A stretch of 46,371 bases of DNA from Rhizobium rosettiformans W3 (lineage in GTDB: Bacteria; Pseudomonadota; Alphaproteobacteria; Rhizobiales; Rhizobiaceae), in contig NZ_STGU01000020.1 of the NCBI RefSeq assembly GCF_004912135.1, forward strand, positions 1 to 46,371, given 5' to 3'. Numbering within the stretch: the stretch's first letter is position 1; each line of letters starts with the position of its first letter. The position numbers and the translations under genes are program-made. The notes beneath the pieces are model-generated. The model was not told the origin of the DNA and ran no database searches. It was given only the letters and a program-made list of their open reading frames with translations. Shown in pieces: positions 8,496 to 16,017 of this stretch.

Positions 8496-9101
8496 TCAAA
8501 CTGGGGGAGCAGGCTCATCTTCTTTGCCCGGTCCGGTCCATCCGGTTCGCCGCAATGTATCGATGAGAGTCGAGCGCGGCACCTTGAATGTCCGACACAC
8601 CGACGCCTTGCTGGCGCCGGCTTCCAGCGCCGCCAGAATCTGCTCAACCTTTTCGGTGTCGATCGTCGGTGGCCTACCGCCCTTGCGACCGCGCCGGCGT
8701 GCCGCCGCCAGTCCAGCGTTGACCCGCTCCGTGATCAGCACTCTCTCGTATTCGGCGAGCGTGCCAAACAGGTTGAACAGGAACGCACCGTGCGAATTCG
8801 TCGTGTCGATAGCTTCCGTCAAAGAGCGGAAGGCGACCCCGCGCATCTTCAGATCCTCAACGATTCTGATCAGGTGGGAGAGTGATCGGCCCAGACGGTC
8901 GAGCTTCCAAACGACCAGCACGTCACCCTCGCACAATTCCGCAAGGCAAGCCTTCAGCCCCGGCCGATCGTCGCGCGCGCCCGAAGCGCGATCCTGATGC
9001 AGGTGACGCTGATCGACCCCGGCCGCGAGCAGGGCGTCGCGCTGCAAGGCAACCGACTGCCGCTCATCACCGCTCGATACCCGCATGTAACCGATCAACA
9101 T
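8496..9101 (-). CDS. tnpR: Transposon resolvase TnpR (serine recombinase)
   Basis: This is a site-specific serine recombinase of about 201 residues that resolves Tn3 cointegrates at res. MLIGYMRVSSGDERQS carries the catalytic Ser9, VVWKLDRLGRSLSHLI and GTLAEYERVLITERVNAGL are catalytic-domain motifs, and ASKASVCRTFKVPRSTLID is the C-terminal helix-turn-helix. I chose the ATG at 9101, which has GAGG about ten bases upstream; a TTG at 9110 is in frame but unlikely. It is read in the same direction as tnpA and ends 15 bases before it. It differs strongly from the resolvase relic at 4902, which shows that two separate Tn3 elements are involved. Confidence 0.93.
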   Translation of the reverse strand: MLIGYMRVSSGDERQSVALQRDALLAAGVDQRHLHQDRASGARDDRPGLKACLAELCEGDVLVVWKLDRLGRSLSHLIRIVEDLKMRGVAFRSLTEAIDTTNSHGAFLFNLFGTLAEYERVLITERVNAGLAAARRRGRKGGRPPTIDTEKVEQILAALEAGASKASVCRTFKVPRSTLIDTLRRTGWTGPGKEDEPAPPV

Positions 9102-9248
9102 GCACGACAAACCTCAAATTCCGTGTTGCCGCACAGTCTCACATTCCGACAGGGTTTGTCGCGCAAATAATTGCCCAGTCACCCCGTCGATTTCGACCCG
9201 CCGAACCGCTACGCGGAAATCATCTGTTTTCCGTCACGCCAAAAATCT
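9102..9248. other. Putative res site and tnpR promoter region
   Basis: These 147 bases lie between tnpR and the right inverted repeat, the place where Tn3-family elements with this gene order keep the resolution site. The stretch is AT-richer than its surroundings and holds no open frame. I cannot define the three resolvase-binding subsites by eye, so this is an assignment by position. Confidence 0.45.
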
Positions 9249-9286
9249 CTTAGCGGGTAATATTGCAGAGATTCCCACGGAGCACC
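9249..9286 (-). repeat. Right 38-bp terminal inverted repeat of the Tn3-family transposon
   Basis: On the minus strand it begins GGTGCTCCGTGGG and ends ATTACCCGCTAAG. The third base is T where the left end has G, so the outer GGGG is altered. Confidence 0.9.
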
Positions 9287-9300
9287 TGACCGGCGGGTTC

Positions 9301-10674
9301 CTAACCCCAGCTCCCGGCCGCCAGCCATTTGAGCGCGGACAGGCTTGGCATGAACAGATATTCGCCGCCCTTCATGACATTGAAAGTCTGCACACCGTCG
9401 ATGCGCTTGCGCGCCGGCGCCTGCGGGATCGTGAACCGGCCATCATCCTCATGCAGGCCAACGATCGGATCGCGCTCTTCGCCAAGGTCGACGAAATTGC
9501 CTCGGTTGATCCACTCCTGCTGCATGAACTCGATCGTGTCGTAGGCACGCGCGCTGATGAAGATGAAGAACAGGCCGCGATCGCCGTTGGCATCGTCCTC
9601 AGGCCCCACATCCTCGGAATAAACCGGCCCGAAGGTCGAGGAACGGCGAATGATGCGGTGGATGTTGACGTCGGTGAGCAGCGTCAACTCGGAATCGCGG
9701 GGATTGAGCCGTCGCATATGGCAGCCGAGCGGCACGACGCGGCCTTTGGGATCGTCCTTGAAGGTGAAGTCGTTGTTGCGCTGCGGATCGGCGCCGAGGT
9801 CGGGATCGTCGTGATCGTGCGCCAGCGTCAAGGGTGCGCCGGAGCGCCAGCGCCCGAACATCTTGGCGGCAAGGCGCTCGCGTTCCTCCGGCGTGTCGCC
9901 ATGTGCCTTGAGGAAGGCGTTGAAGCAACCGACCCGGCTGTTATACTTGCGCATTACGACGAAGGTGCCGTTCCTTCCGAGAACCGCAGGCTCGGGCATG
10001 CCGAGCGGCTGGCCGTTCTCGCTCTCATAGCCAAGGATGAATTCGCCGGCCTTGATCGCTCGCTCTTCGCCGGGAAGCGGATCGACGCCGCTGCCTTCCA
10101 CCGCCGGCTGCGAGATCGAATCCCGAAAGCCGAACGGGTTTTTCGCGCCGTCAGGCGCGCCAAAGCGATGCTCGCCGAGCAACGTTACCCCCGTGCTTCG
10201 ATCGAGCTCTGCACGCGCGGCCTCAAGCGCCTTGTCGAGTGCGGCGTCGTCGACCGCATAGATCGTGATCGCCAGATGACAGTTTCCCGGCGTGAAGGCT
10301 TTTTCCCAGTTCTCGGGCGCATTCGGGCCGAAGTCGCGGAGCTGCTCCGCCCGCGCCGCCATCCCCTGTTGGAAGGGTAGAGGAAACGTTTTTAGCTGCT
10401 GATCCGGAACGCCGAGCGCCTTTAGCCCCTCGAAGCTGAGAGCGGCGCCAATCCAGAAGTCGAGATCATCGCTCCAGTTGTCGGCCGAGGCGATATGCGG
10501 AGCCAGCCGGCCCAGCAGATCACGCGCACCTTCGGCTTCATCGAAATGCAGCATCGCATGGACACCGACATAGGGCTCAGGTCGGCTTCTGAGGATCAGG
10601 GCCTGGATATCGTGCAGGTCGAGGGAGACGCTTTCCGGACGAAAGCGTTGTTTGATCGATTGAAAGAGGTTCAT
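9301..10674 (-). CDS. DyP-type heme peroxidase
   Basis: This is a dye-decolourising peroxidase of 457 residues that uses a b-type heme and hydrogen peroxide to oxidise bulky substrates. The distal motif is FGFRDSISQP with Asp185, a variant of the usual GXXDG in which the last Gly is Ser. The proximal heme ligand is probably His319 in VPLGCHMRRLNPRD. The C-terminal SEDVGPEDDANGDRGLFFIF and FIFISARAYDTIEFMQQEW regions are typical of the long DyP subgroup. There is no Tat signal and no encapsulin-targeting tail, so it should be cytoplasmic. It is the last gene of a minus-strand operon, two bases after the 203-residue gene, and shares that operon with a catalase-like protein. Its natural substrate is unknown. 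Confidence 0.9.
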   Translation of the reverse strand: MNLFQSIKQRFRPESVSLDLHDIQALILRSRPEPYVGVHAMLHFDEAEGARDLLGRLAPHIASADNWSDDLDFWIGAALSFEGLKALGVPDQQLKTFPLPFQQGMAARAEQLRDFGPNAPENWEKAFTPGNCHLAITIYAVDDAALDKALEAARAELDRSTGVTLLGEHRFGAPDGAKNPFGFRDSISQPAVEGSGVDPLPGEERAIKAGEFILGYESENGQPLGMPEPAVLGRNGTFVVMRKYNSRVGCFNAFLKAHGDTPEERERLAAKMFGRWRSGAPLTLAHDHDDPDLGADPQRNNDFTFKDDPKGRVVPLGCHMRRLNPRDSELTLLTDVNIHRIIRRSSTFGPVYSEDVGPEDDANGDRGLFFIFISARAYDTIEFMQQEWINRGNFVDLGEERDPIVGLHEDDGRFTIPQAPARKRIDGVQTFNVMKGGEYLFMPSLSALKWLAAGSWG

Positions 10675-10676
10675 GT

Positions 10677-11288
10677 TCAGCCCACCTTGTCCAGAAACTC
10701 ATTGACGGCATGCTCCATGCGCTGCAGGCGGCGGACATCGACCACGGTGACCTGCGGGTTGGCGACGAACCAGCCGGCCGCCGTAATCTGGTGCTCTGCG
10801 ATGAAATCCTTGACCTTGGGGCTGGCAATGCCTGGCCATCCCTCGACGGAAGCGAACAGCAGATCCATCAGGTCGGGGATCTTGGTGGCAAAATCGTTGA
10901 TATAGGTGTCCCAATCACCGTCATAGGCGGTGGCGAACAGGATGCGGGTATCGTTGTCGAAGAAGACGAAGCGCATGTTGTGCAGCGTTCCGACCTTCTG
11001 GGCGCCGTCGAAATTGCCGTTGACCAGATTGAAGATACGCCGCAACCGATCCGCACCGCCGGGCTTGAGATTGGCAATGGCGGTCAACTCGGAGACGTTG
11101 CCCGATTGCGCGCCGACACGGCCGGCGGAGCCCGCCGTTCCCTTGAGATCGGGATTGTGCTTGGTGACCATCTGCTCGAGCGCCAGCTTGGCAAGCTGCG
11201 GCGCGTCGCCGACGACTTCCTCGATCCGGCGCCGGATGGCCTGCAGGCGGGTTTCGTCGATCTGGGTTGTGTCTTCAGTTTCGGCCAT
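10677..11288 (-). CDS. Conserved hypothetical protein between catalase-like and DyP genes
   Basis: I do not recognise a named family. The 203-residue protein has a charged N-terminus (MAETEDTTQIDETRLQAIRR) and a middle SELTAIANLKPGGADRLRRI. Its core LHNMRFVFFDNDTRILFAT and YDGDWDTYINDFATKIPD reads like the beta-alpha-beta pattern of ferredoxin-like barrels found in DyP and chlorite dismutase proteins. That fold suggestion is inference. There is no signal peptide, membrane segment or cysteine cluster. It is two bases upstream of the DyP gene and 38 bases downstream of the catalase-like gene, so it is almost certainly co-expressed with both. It could be an accessory subunit or a heme-handling partner. 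The ATG at 11288 has a good GAGGCTC site just upstream. Confidence 0.8.
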   Translation of the reverse strand: MAETEDTTQIDETRLQAIRRRIEEVVGDAPQLAKLALEQMVTKHNPDLKGTAGSAGRVGAQSGNVSELTAIANLKPGGADRLRRIFNLVNGNFDGAQKVGTLHNMRFVFFDNDTRILFATAYDGDWDTYINDFATKIPDLMDLLFASVEGWPGIASPKVKDFIAEHQITAAGWFVANPQVTVVDVRRLQRMEHAVNEFLDKVG

Positions 11289-11326
11289 GAGAGCCTCCTT
11301 CCAGGAAACGGGTGTATGAAGAAAAG

Positions 11327-12412
11327 TCAGTCGGGGATCTGATCGATCGATGTCGGCTCGATCCTTGGCTGCGCGTTGAGTTCATGCCGGCGTTGCGTCG
11401 ATCGCTCGTAGGCCGCAACACGGATACGCATGATCGAGCCCAGCGGCTGGTGCTCGCGAATGCCATGCCAGGGATTGAACGATAGGACGTCGTCGCCATA
11501 GACGCGTCGGGCCGGCGAATAGGCGTCCTGAGGCGGAATTCGGATCGTGCCGATCGGCTGTTGTGGCGAAAGCTCTTCCCGCCAGAGAACGGCGGCATCT
11601 TCGACAGGCATGTCTTCGGTGTTACGACAGAGCTGCGCTCGCACCTCGTATTCGGCACCTTGTTTGAGAAAATGCTCGACAACCAGATCCCGCATCGTGC
11701 CGTCCTCCACGTCGCCGACGTCTTGTCCGGTCAGAGCGCGGACATTCTCGGAGAGCGGCGAAACGCTGATCTTCGCGATATAGTCGCCGAACCGGATGGC
11801 GGCCATCGAGTGATAGGTCTCACCGAGGAGGTGGGCGTTATCGCGGGCAAGGCCTTTCAACGTGGCGCCCGGCTCGATGCCAACGGCCTCGGCGGCGTGT
11901 TCGACCCCACGTGCGACACCGGCCATTGCGCGCTGCAGGAAGGCCGGGTTCTGGGCATTCTTCTCCAGCAAGCCGACAAGCTGGCGGTATTTGTGGATGG
12001 TGCCGAAGCTGAGGACCGGAATATTGACCAGCAGAAAATCTTGATTGCCGCCGGTATCCCCAGACAATAGCCGCTCGCCATCGACGCCAATCACCTTGAT
12101 GGCCATACCGCGCGGCGCGGGGATCGTGTCGGAATGGATATCGCCCGGCGCTGACGAGAGGCGGATCACGACCGGATAGGTGGCTGGACGAGCGAACATG
12201 CCCTGCCGGAGATGCTCGGGCAATTTCGGAATGACGAGCTCCCCTTTGAGGAAGCCATGGCTCTTGGCATGGGCGTCGCGCACCGCGTGGCGATGCCGCT
12301 CGAAGGCCTTGCGGTTCGAGGTTTCCATGATGTCGAGGATTTCGGTGGTAAGGGCCTCCTCGTCCTCGGTGCGGATCTCGACGGTCGGGTCATAGCACAG
12401 GTATTCGCTCAA
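11327..12412 (-). CDS. Catalase-like heme protein (short catalase family)
   Basis: This is a 361-residue member of the short catalase-related family, lacking the C-terminal domains of classical catalases, which usually have about 480 residues or more. Family traces include RHRHAVRDAHAKSHGFLKGE near residue 40, which would place the distal histidine, FARPATYPVVIRLSSAPGD near residue 73, PRGMAIKVIGVDGE, and GNQDFLLVNIPVLSFGT. A proximal tyrosine may lie in SPARRVYGDDVLSFNPWH near residue 308. Such proteins may be catalases, peroxidases or fatty-acid hydroperoxide-metabolising enzymes; the sequence does not decide. It is the first gene of an operon with the 203-residue protein and DyP. It is divergent from a TetR gene, with a perfect palindrome in the shared promoter region. 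Confidence 0.85.
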   Translation of the reverse strand: MSEYLCYDPTVEIRTEDEEALTTEILDIMETSNRKAFERHRHAVRDAHAKSHGFLKGELVIPKLPEHLRQGMFARPATYPVVIRLSSAPGDIHSDTIPAPRGMAIKVIGVDGERLLSGDTGGNQDFLLVNIPVLSFGTIHKYRQLVGLLEKNAQNPAFLQRAMAGVARGVEHAAEAVGIEPGATLKGLARDNAHLLGETYHSMAAIRFGDYIAKISVSPLSENVRALTGQDVGDVEDGTMRDLVVEHFLKQGAEYEVRAQLCRNTEDMPVEDAAVLWREELSPQQPIGTIRIPPQDAYSPARRVYGDDVLSFNPWHGIREHQPLGSIMRIRVAAYERSTQRRHELNAQPRIEPTSIDQIPD

Positions 12413-12466
12413 ATTATTTCCTCACAAGGCGACCGCAACAAAAAGCAGCTCAACATTTGTTTTCGG

Positions 12467-12480
12467 ATATCAGTTGATAT
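12467..12480. promoter_or_regulatory. Perfect palindrome, candidate TetR operator
   Basis: ATATCAGTTGATAT is a perfect 6-2-6 palindrome in the 132-base gap between the divergent catalase-like and TetR genes, directly followed by TTGACA at 12481, which could be a -35 box for the TetR gene. Position and symmetry fit an operator for the neighbouring repressor; binding is inferred. Confidence 0.5.
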
Positions 12481-12544
12481 TTGACAGGGAAACGTCGTAT
12501 CTTTCCCAAAAGTTCCAACCGTGCAAAATCTTTTGGAGGATGTC

Positions 12545-13207
12545 GTGCCAATCAGCCGCAAGGAAACACAGCGTCAGACGCGCGAAAAGCTGCTTGCGGC
12601 CGCCAACGCGACGATTGTCGAGGAGGGAATGGCGTCGATCTCCATTCGAAGCATCTGCACGGCTGCTGGCCACACACAAGGCGCGTTTTATTCCAATTTC
12701 GAAAGCAAGGACGATCTCCTCGTCGATCTCATGGAAATGCATATTCTGGAAGAAATCGCTCTCCTGCGAGGTCTCGTCGCCGCAGTCGATGGCGCCCAGG
12801 ATGATATCGAGGCGACGCTGCACGTTTTGACACAGAGGCTAGTCGAATTGGCCGCTCAGCCGCACTGGTCGCTGCTATCAGTAGAGTTGCAGCTGCATGC
12901 CCGGCGCGACCCGGTATTCGCGGAACGCCATAACGCCACAAAGGCGACCTGTTACAATGTCTTCTCCCAGCTGATCGAAGATCTGGCCACGCGCTACGAC
13001 CTCAGGCTGTCCCTCCCCCCCATGCAGATCGGGATTGGTCTTTACGCATTATGGTCCGGGATGGCGGTGCAAGGCGACGTCGCCGGAGCCATGCCACGTG
13101 AGCAGATGTTGCTGGCCTTTTTCCGGGCAATGACCGGGCTGGTCTCGCGTGACCATACGTCACCCTTCAGCGAGGCGACCCGAGCCTGGAGAAACCAAGA
13201 AGAATGA
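12545..13207 (+). CDS. TetR-family transcriptional regulator
   Basis: This is a DNA-binding repressor of about 220 residues. The N-terminal helix-turn-helix lies in RQTREKLLAAANATIVEEG followed by ISIRSICTAAGHTQGAFY and SNFESKDDLLVDLM. The C-terminal domain, with unknown ligand, follows. I chose the GTG at 12545 because TTGGAGGA sits five bases upstream; a GTG at 12521 in the same frame has no such site. It is divergent from the catalase-like/DyP operon and probably represses it and itself through the palindrome at 12467. The inducer could be an oxidant, a dye or a lipid hydroperoxide, but that is inference. The stop overlaps an ATG of the next small gene, suggesting co-transcription. Confidence 0.88.
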   Translation: MPISRKETQRQTREKLLAAANATIVEEGMASISIRSICTAAGHTQGAFYSNFESKDDLLVDLMEMHILEEIALLRGLVAAVDGAQDDIEATLHVLTQRLVELAAQPHWSLLSVELQLHARRDPVFAERHNATKATCYNVFSQLIEDLATRYDLRLSLPPMQIGIGLYALWSGMAVQGDVAGAMPREQMLLAFFRAMTGLVSRDHTSPFSEATRAWRNQEE

Positions 13208-13218
13208 GGAACAGCGTG

Positions 13219-13668
13219 ATGGTGCATTACCGGCCGCAGCATCTGCGTTTCGCCCATACACATTGGGGTGCAGCCCATAAACGCGATCACCAGAACGCCT
13301 CCGGCCCAACAGCTTTGGTCGTAGAGCGACAGTCGGAGTATGCGATCGACTACGATCTGGCGTTTGCCAAGTTTGGCTATCGAACGCTATTTACTGCAAT
13401 TCCCGGCGAGGCCGGTCGGGCCGTGGCGAATAACGAAGCGATCTCGATCGTGCTGATCGATGCGGACACCGTTGATCTTCAACGTTACCATAGTATCTTC
13501 GAAAGGATGCGCCAAGTGCAACTGCTCGTCGTCTTCAAGGGTGGAAACGAGGTAGCGGCAGGGCTCCCGCGTAAGGTTATTGTTTTGCAAAAGCCTCTGG
13601 TGATGCGAGATTTCGAAAGAGAAATCGCGCTTCTCAGCGCTCATCAAGAACCGCGGCAAAGCGCCTGA
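13219..13668 (+). CDS. Unknown small protein with a receiver-like pattern
   Basis: I do not recognise a specific family. The protein is about 149 residues. Its middle, TALVVERQSEYAIDYDLAFA followed by FGYRTLFTA, then ISIVLIDADTVDL and QLLVVFKGGNE, ending in VIVLQKPLVMRDFEREI, follows the beta-strand and loop order of response-regulator receiver domains, with LQKP in the place of the conserved Lys-Pro. The usual acidic pair and phospho-Asp are not convincing, so it may be a degenerate receiver. GAGGA at 13206-13210 lies about nine bases before the ATG at 13219; an ATG at 13204 overlaps the TetR stop codon and is an alternative. The gene follows the TetR regulator directly and is probably in one transcript with it. 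Confidence 0.55.
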   Translation: MVHYRPQHLRFAHTHWGAAHKRDHQNASGPTALVVERQSEYAIDYDLAFAKFGYRTLFTAIPGEAGRAVANNEAISIVLIDADTVDLQRYHSIFERMRQVQLLVVFKGGNEVAAGLPRKVIVLQKPLVMRDFEREIALLSAHQEPRQSA

Positions 13669-13710
13669 CCGGCTGGCAGATCTTCAAGTCCAAAACATCT
13701 ACGGGTTCAA

Positions 13711-14022
13711 ATGCCTGACAAGCCTGCCAAAGTTCGAAGACTGATCCGCTATGCAAACGAGGTCAATCGTTTGCCTCAACCGAAGCTGCGCGTCCTGAAC
13801 CACGCGTTGGATGCAGTTGAGCGTGCCGCACGCGAGAGTGGCTGTGAAGAATGCGAACTTCCCGAGGCGATAAGCTATCTCGCCGCCGTGGCACGATCGT
13901 TACACCCCATTCATGGTGAGGACGCCAAAGTCGCCTTCCTGAAAGCTGCGAATGCGATCCGGCTCGTGAAAATGCGGCATGGTCCACATTCGCCCCCTGC
14001 TCGCCAAAGTAGACGACGCTGA
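13711..14022 (+). CDS. Hypothetical protein, 103 residues
   Basis: This is an unrecognised, probably soluble, helical protein. The N-terminal part PDKPAKVRRLIRYANEVNRL and the stretch LPEAISYLAAVARSLHPIHG alternate basic and hydrophobic residues, and the tail HGPHSPPARQSRRR is strongly basic. It follows the receiver-like gene by 42 bases on the same strand. The ribosome-binding site is weak (CGGGTTCAA before the ATG), and the opposite strand is open for much of the same length, so I am only moderately sure that it is a gene. Confidence 0.45.
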   Translation: MPDKPAKVRRLIRYANEVNRLPQPKLRVLNHALDAVERAARESGCEECELPEAISYLAAVARSLHPIHGEDAKVAFLKAANAIRLVKMRHGPHSPPARQSRRR

Positions 14023-15066
14023 CGCCCTGATCGATCGGCCAGCGTACCCCTGACTCATCGTAAATTCCATACCGCCCCGCACATCACGGTAAAAGGCGAC
14101 TTCGCTCATCATGGCAAAGTTGTTTAAAGAGGCCTTTCCCGGATGAGGTTGCAGGATACCGTAAATGTTCGAACATGAAGCCCGGCGCATGGTCTACAAC
14201 ACGGCCATGACAGACGAAAAACTACAAGTGTTGCGAACACAAAACGTCGTGAAGATAATGTTCGCCAGGGGAGGCAGGGGCTGCGACGCCTTTTCTCGCA
14301 CATCGGAGCCTTGTTATTTTTGATATGGTCCTTGCGTTGTTGCGTGGTCGCAAAGGGTGTACATGCACTATCATCCAAAATGAAAGATTTTGACGCTTGG
14401 GGTGCGCTGGGGCTGATCGGCGCGATGTTCCGCTTCTTGCGGCATTTTCGGAATACTTCGGTTGGGGCAGTGCGCGTTATGATAAAACTCAAGCAATGGC
14501 TGCTGTTCTGGCAACGAACTGAGCCGGTGGAGGTCGATTTCAATGTCGCGTATGTAGAGCCATGGATTGCTCAATCGATCAGGGATTTTGAACATCAAAT
14601 GGATCAGGTGGCCATCGCGCGGCGTGGTTTGATACTTATATCATTGAGCGCTCATAACACCTGAATTCTTGCAGATGACAGACCGCCTCGTTTGCAGTGC
14701 AATGGCGCGGTTCGACATCGGGATGAGGCATCGATCGCGGATTACCGTCGAAAGACGCCTGGCAGATATATATGTCGCGAACACGTCAGCCGGCACGGAT
14801 AGCCATCCTTGATATCGACGATGGGCCAAGGTGCAATCGCACCTTGGCCCTTGTTTCGAAATGCAGCAAGCTCGACGAGCCATGAGATCAGCTCTACTCG
14901 GAACCACGAAACGTTCGTACGGATCGAAAAACCCTTAGGAACTCGATTTATGGTGATGGTCCTTTGGCAAGGGTCAACGAGCCAACGGTCATTCAGGTTA
15001 CCGGAATCCTCTTTTGTTCCATAAGTCGACAATTCTGGTCATCTTTGTGCCAATGGAGAACAAATC
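14023..15066. other. Long intergenic region without a convincing gene
   Basis: About 1 kb separates the 103-residue gene from the LysR regulator. Open frames exist (for example + strand 14311-14664 and - strand 14371-14598), but their composition is irregular, they lack ribosome-binding sites and they contradict each other, so I do not call them. The one clear structure is the terminator hairpin at 14823. Confidence 0.5.
14823..14856 (+). terminator. Strong Rho-independent terminator with no upstream gene
   Basis: A perfect 12-bp stem, GGGCCAAGGTGC at 14823-14834 pairing with GCACCTTGGCCC at 14839-14850, has an AATC loop and is followed by TTGTTT. No plausible protein gene on the plus strand ends in the 150 bases before it, so it may terminate a small RNA, or mark the end of a lost gene. 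Confidence 0.75.
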
Positions 15067-16017
15067 GTGAGCGCTCTCGTCAGATCTTCAGACCCAACTG
15101 GCTCCGCTGTCTTCCCGCCTCCTCCTGGCCGACATTACCGTTGCACGCCATGGCAGTTCGTCGTCGTTGCCGAAGAACGGAATTTCACCCGGGCGGCCTT
15201 GAAGCTCGGCCTGTCGCAATCGGCGCTGAGTGGCATCGTGCGTCGTCTGGAGGAGCGGCTCGGTGTTCGGCTTCTCGCTCGAACCTCACGAAGCGTTGCG
15301 CCGACGGAAGCGGGCGAACGGCTGGTGCGAACGCTGACGCCGATGCTTCGGGAACTCGATCAGAGTTTTGCCGACCTCAGCGAGTTCCGGGATCGGCCAG
15401 CCGGAACGATCCGCATCACATCGGTGGAGTATGCCGCCAAGACCATCATCCGGCCCGCACTTATTCGGCTGCTGGCCAAATACCCTGACATCAATGTCGA
15501 GGTGATCGTCGACTATGGTCTGGTCGACGTGGTTGCCGACCGCTTTGATGCCGGGGTCAGGCTCGGAGAACAGGTAGCCAAGGACATGATCGCGGTGCGC
15601 ATGAGCCCGGATATTCCGATGGCCATCGTCGGCTCACCTACGTATTTCGAAAGGCATGCCTTTCCCGAAAACCCCGAGCAACTCGTCGATCACCGAGCGA
15701 TCAATCTGCGTCTACCTACGACAGGCGTCCTGAATGCGTGGCGTTTCATCGAGGACGGTCGTGAGATCAGGGTGCATGTTGGTGGCCCCCTGGCCTTCAA
15801 CACGATCGAGCTGATCCTTGATGCGGCGGTAGACGGATTAGGGCTGGCTTATATGCCGCTCGACCAGGTGACGGAGCATATCGCCAGTGGGCGCCTGAAT
15901 AGAGTGTTGGCGGACAGCACGCCACCACTTCCCGGTTATCACCTGTATTACCCAAGCAGGCGGCACGCATCTCCGGCGTTCAGCCTGTTTGTTGAAGCCG
16001 TGCGATACAGAGCATGA
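15067..16017 (+). CDS. LysR-family transcriptional regulator
   Basis: This is a DNA-binding activator or repressor of 316 residues. The winged helix region reads FVVVAEERNFTRAALKLGLS, QSALSGIVRRLEERLGVRLL and ARTSRSVAPTEAGERLV. The effector domain begins near GTIRITSVEYAAKTIIRPAL and ends with LYYPSRRHASPAFSLFVEAV, as in the subgroup with two periplasmic-binding-like lobes. The first 25 or so residues (SDPTGSAVFPPPPGRHYRC) do not look like the usual LysR start, in which the helix-turn-helix begins within ten residues. An upstream frameshift or a wrong start is possible, although the GTG at 15067 has GGAG nine bases upstream. No divergent target gene lies next to it, so the regulated function is unknown. 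Confidence 0.85.
   Translation: MSALVRSSDPTGSAVFPPPPGRHYRCTPWQFVVVAEERNFTRAALKLGLSQSALSGIVRRLEERLGVRLLARTSRSVAPTEAGERLVRTLTPMLRELDQSFADLSEFRDRPAGTIRITSVEYAAKTIIRPALIRLLAKYPDINVEVIVDYGLVDVVADRFDAGVRLGEQVAKDMIAVRMSPDIPMAIVGSPTYFERHAFPENPEQLVDHRAINLRLPTTGVLNAWRFIEDGREIRVHVGGPLAFNTIELILDAAVDGLGLAYMPLDQVTEHIASGRLNRVLADSTPPLPGYHLYYPSRRHASPAFSLFVEAVRYRA

Larger units (their letters stand above)
5478..9286 (-). mobile_element. Tn3-family transposon (3.8 kb, tnpR-tnpA only)
   Basis: This is a complete minimal Tn3-family unit bounded by 38-bp inverted repeats (5478-5515 and 9249-9286) that match at 34 of 38 positions. It holds, in minus-strand order, a putative res region, tnpR and tnpA, with no cargo genes. 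The five bases outside each end (ACATA on the left, TGACC on the right) do not match, so the target duplication expected of a fresh insertion is absent. The left end sits inside another resolvase gene, while the right side is 14 bases from a peroxidase gene. This suggests that deletion or recombination followed insertion. Confidence 0.9.

Noticed and set aside
5473..9291. Target-site duplication of the Tn3-family transposon
   Set aside because: The five bases outside the ends, ACATA and TGACC, do not match in either orientation.
7503..10380. Plus-strand open frames across tnpA/tnpR and the DyP gene
   Set aside because: They oppose well-recognised transposon and peroxidase genes and lack motifs.
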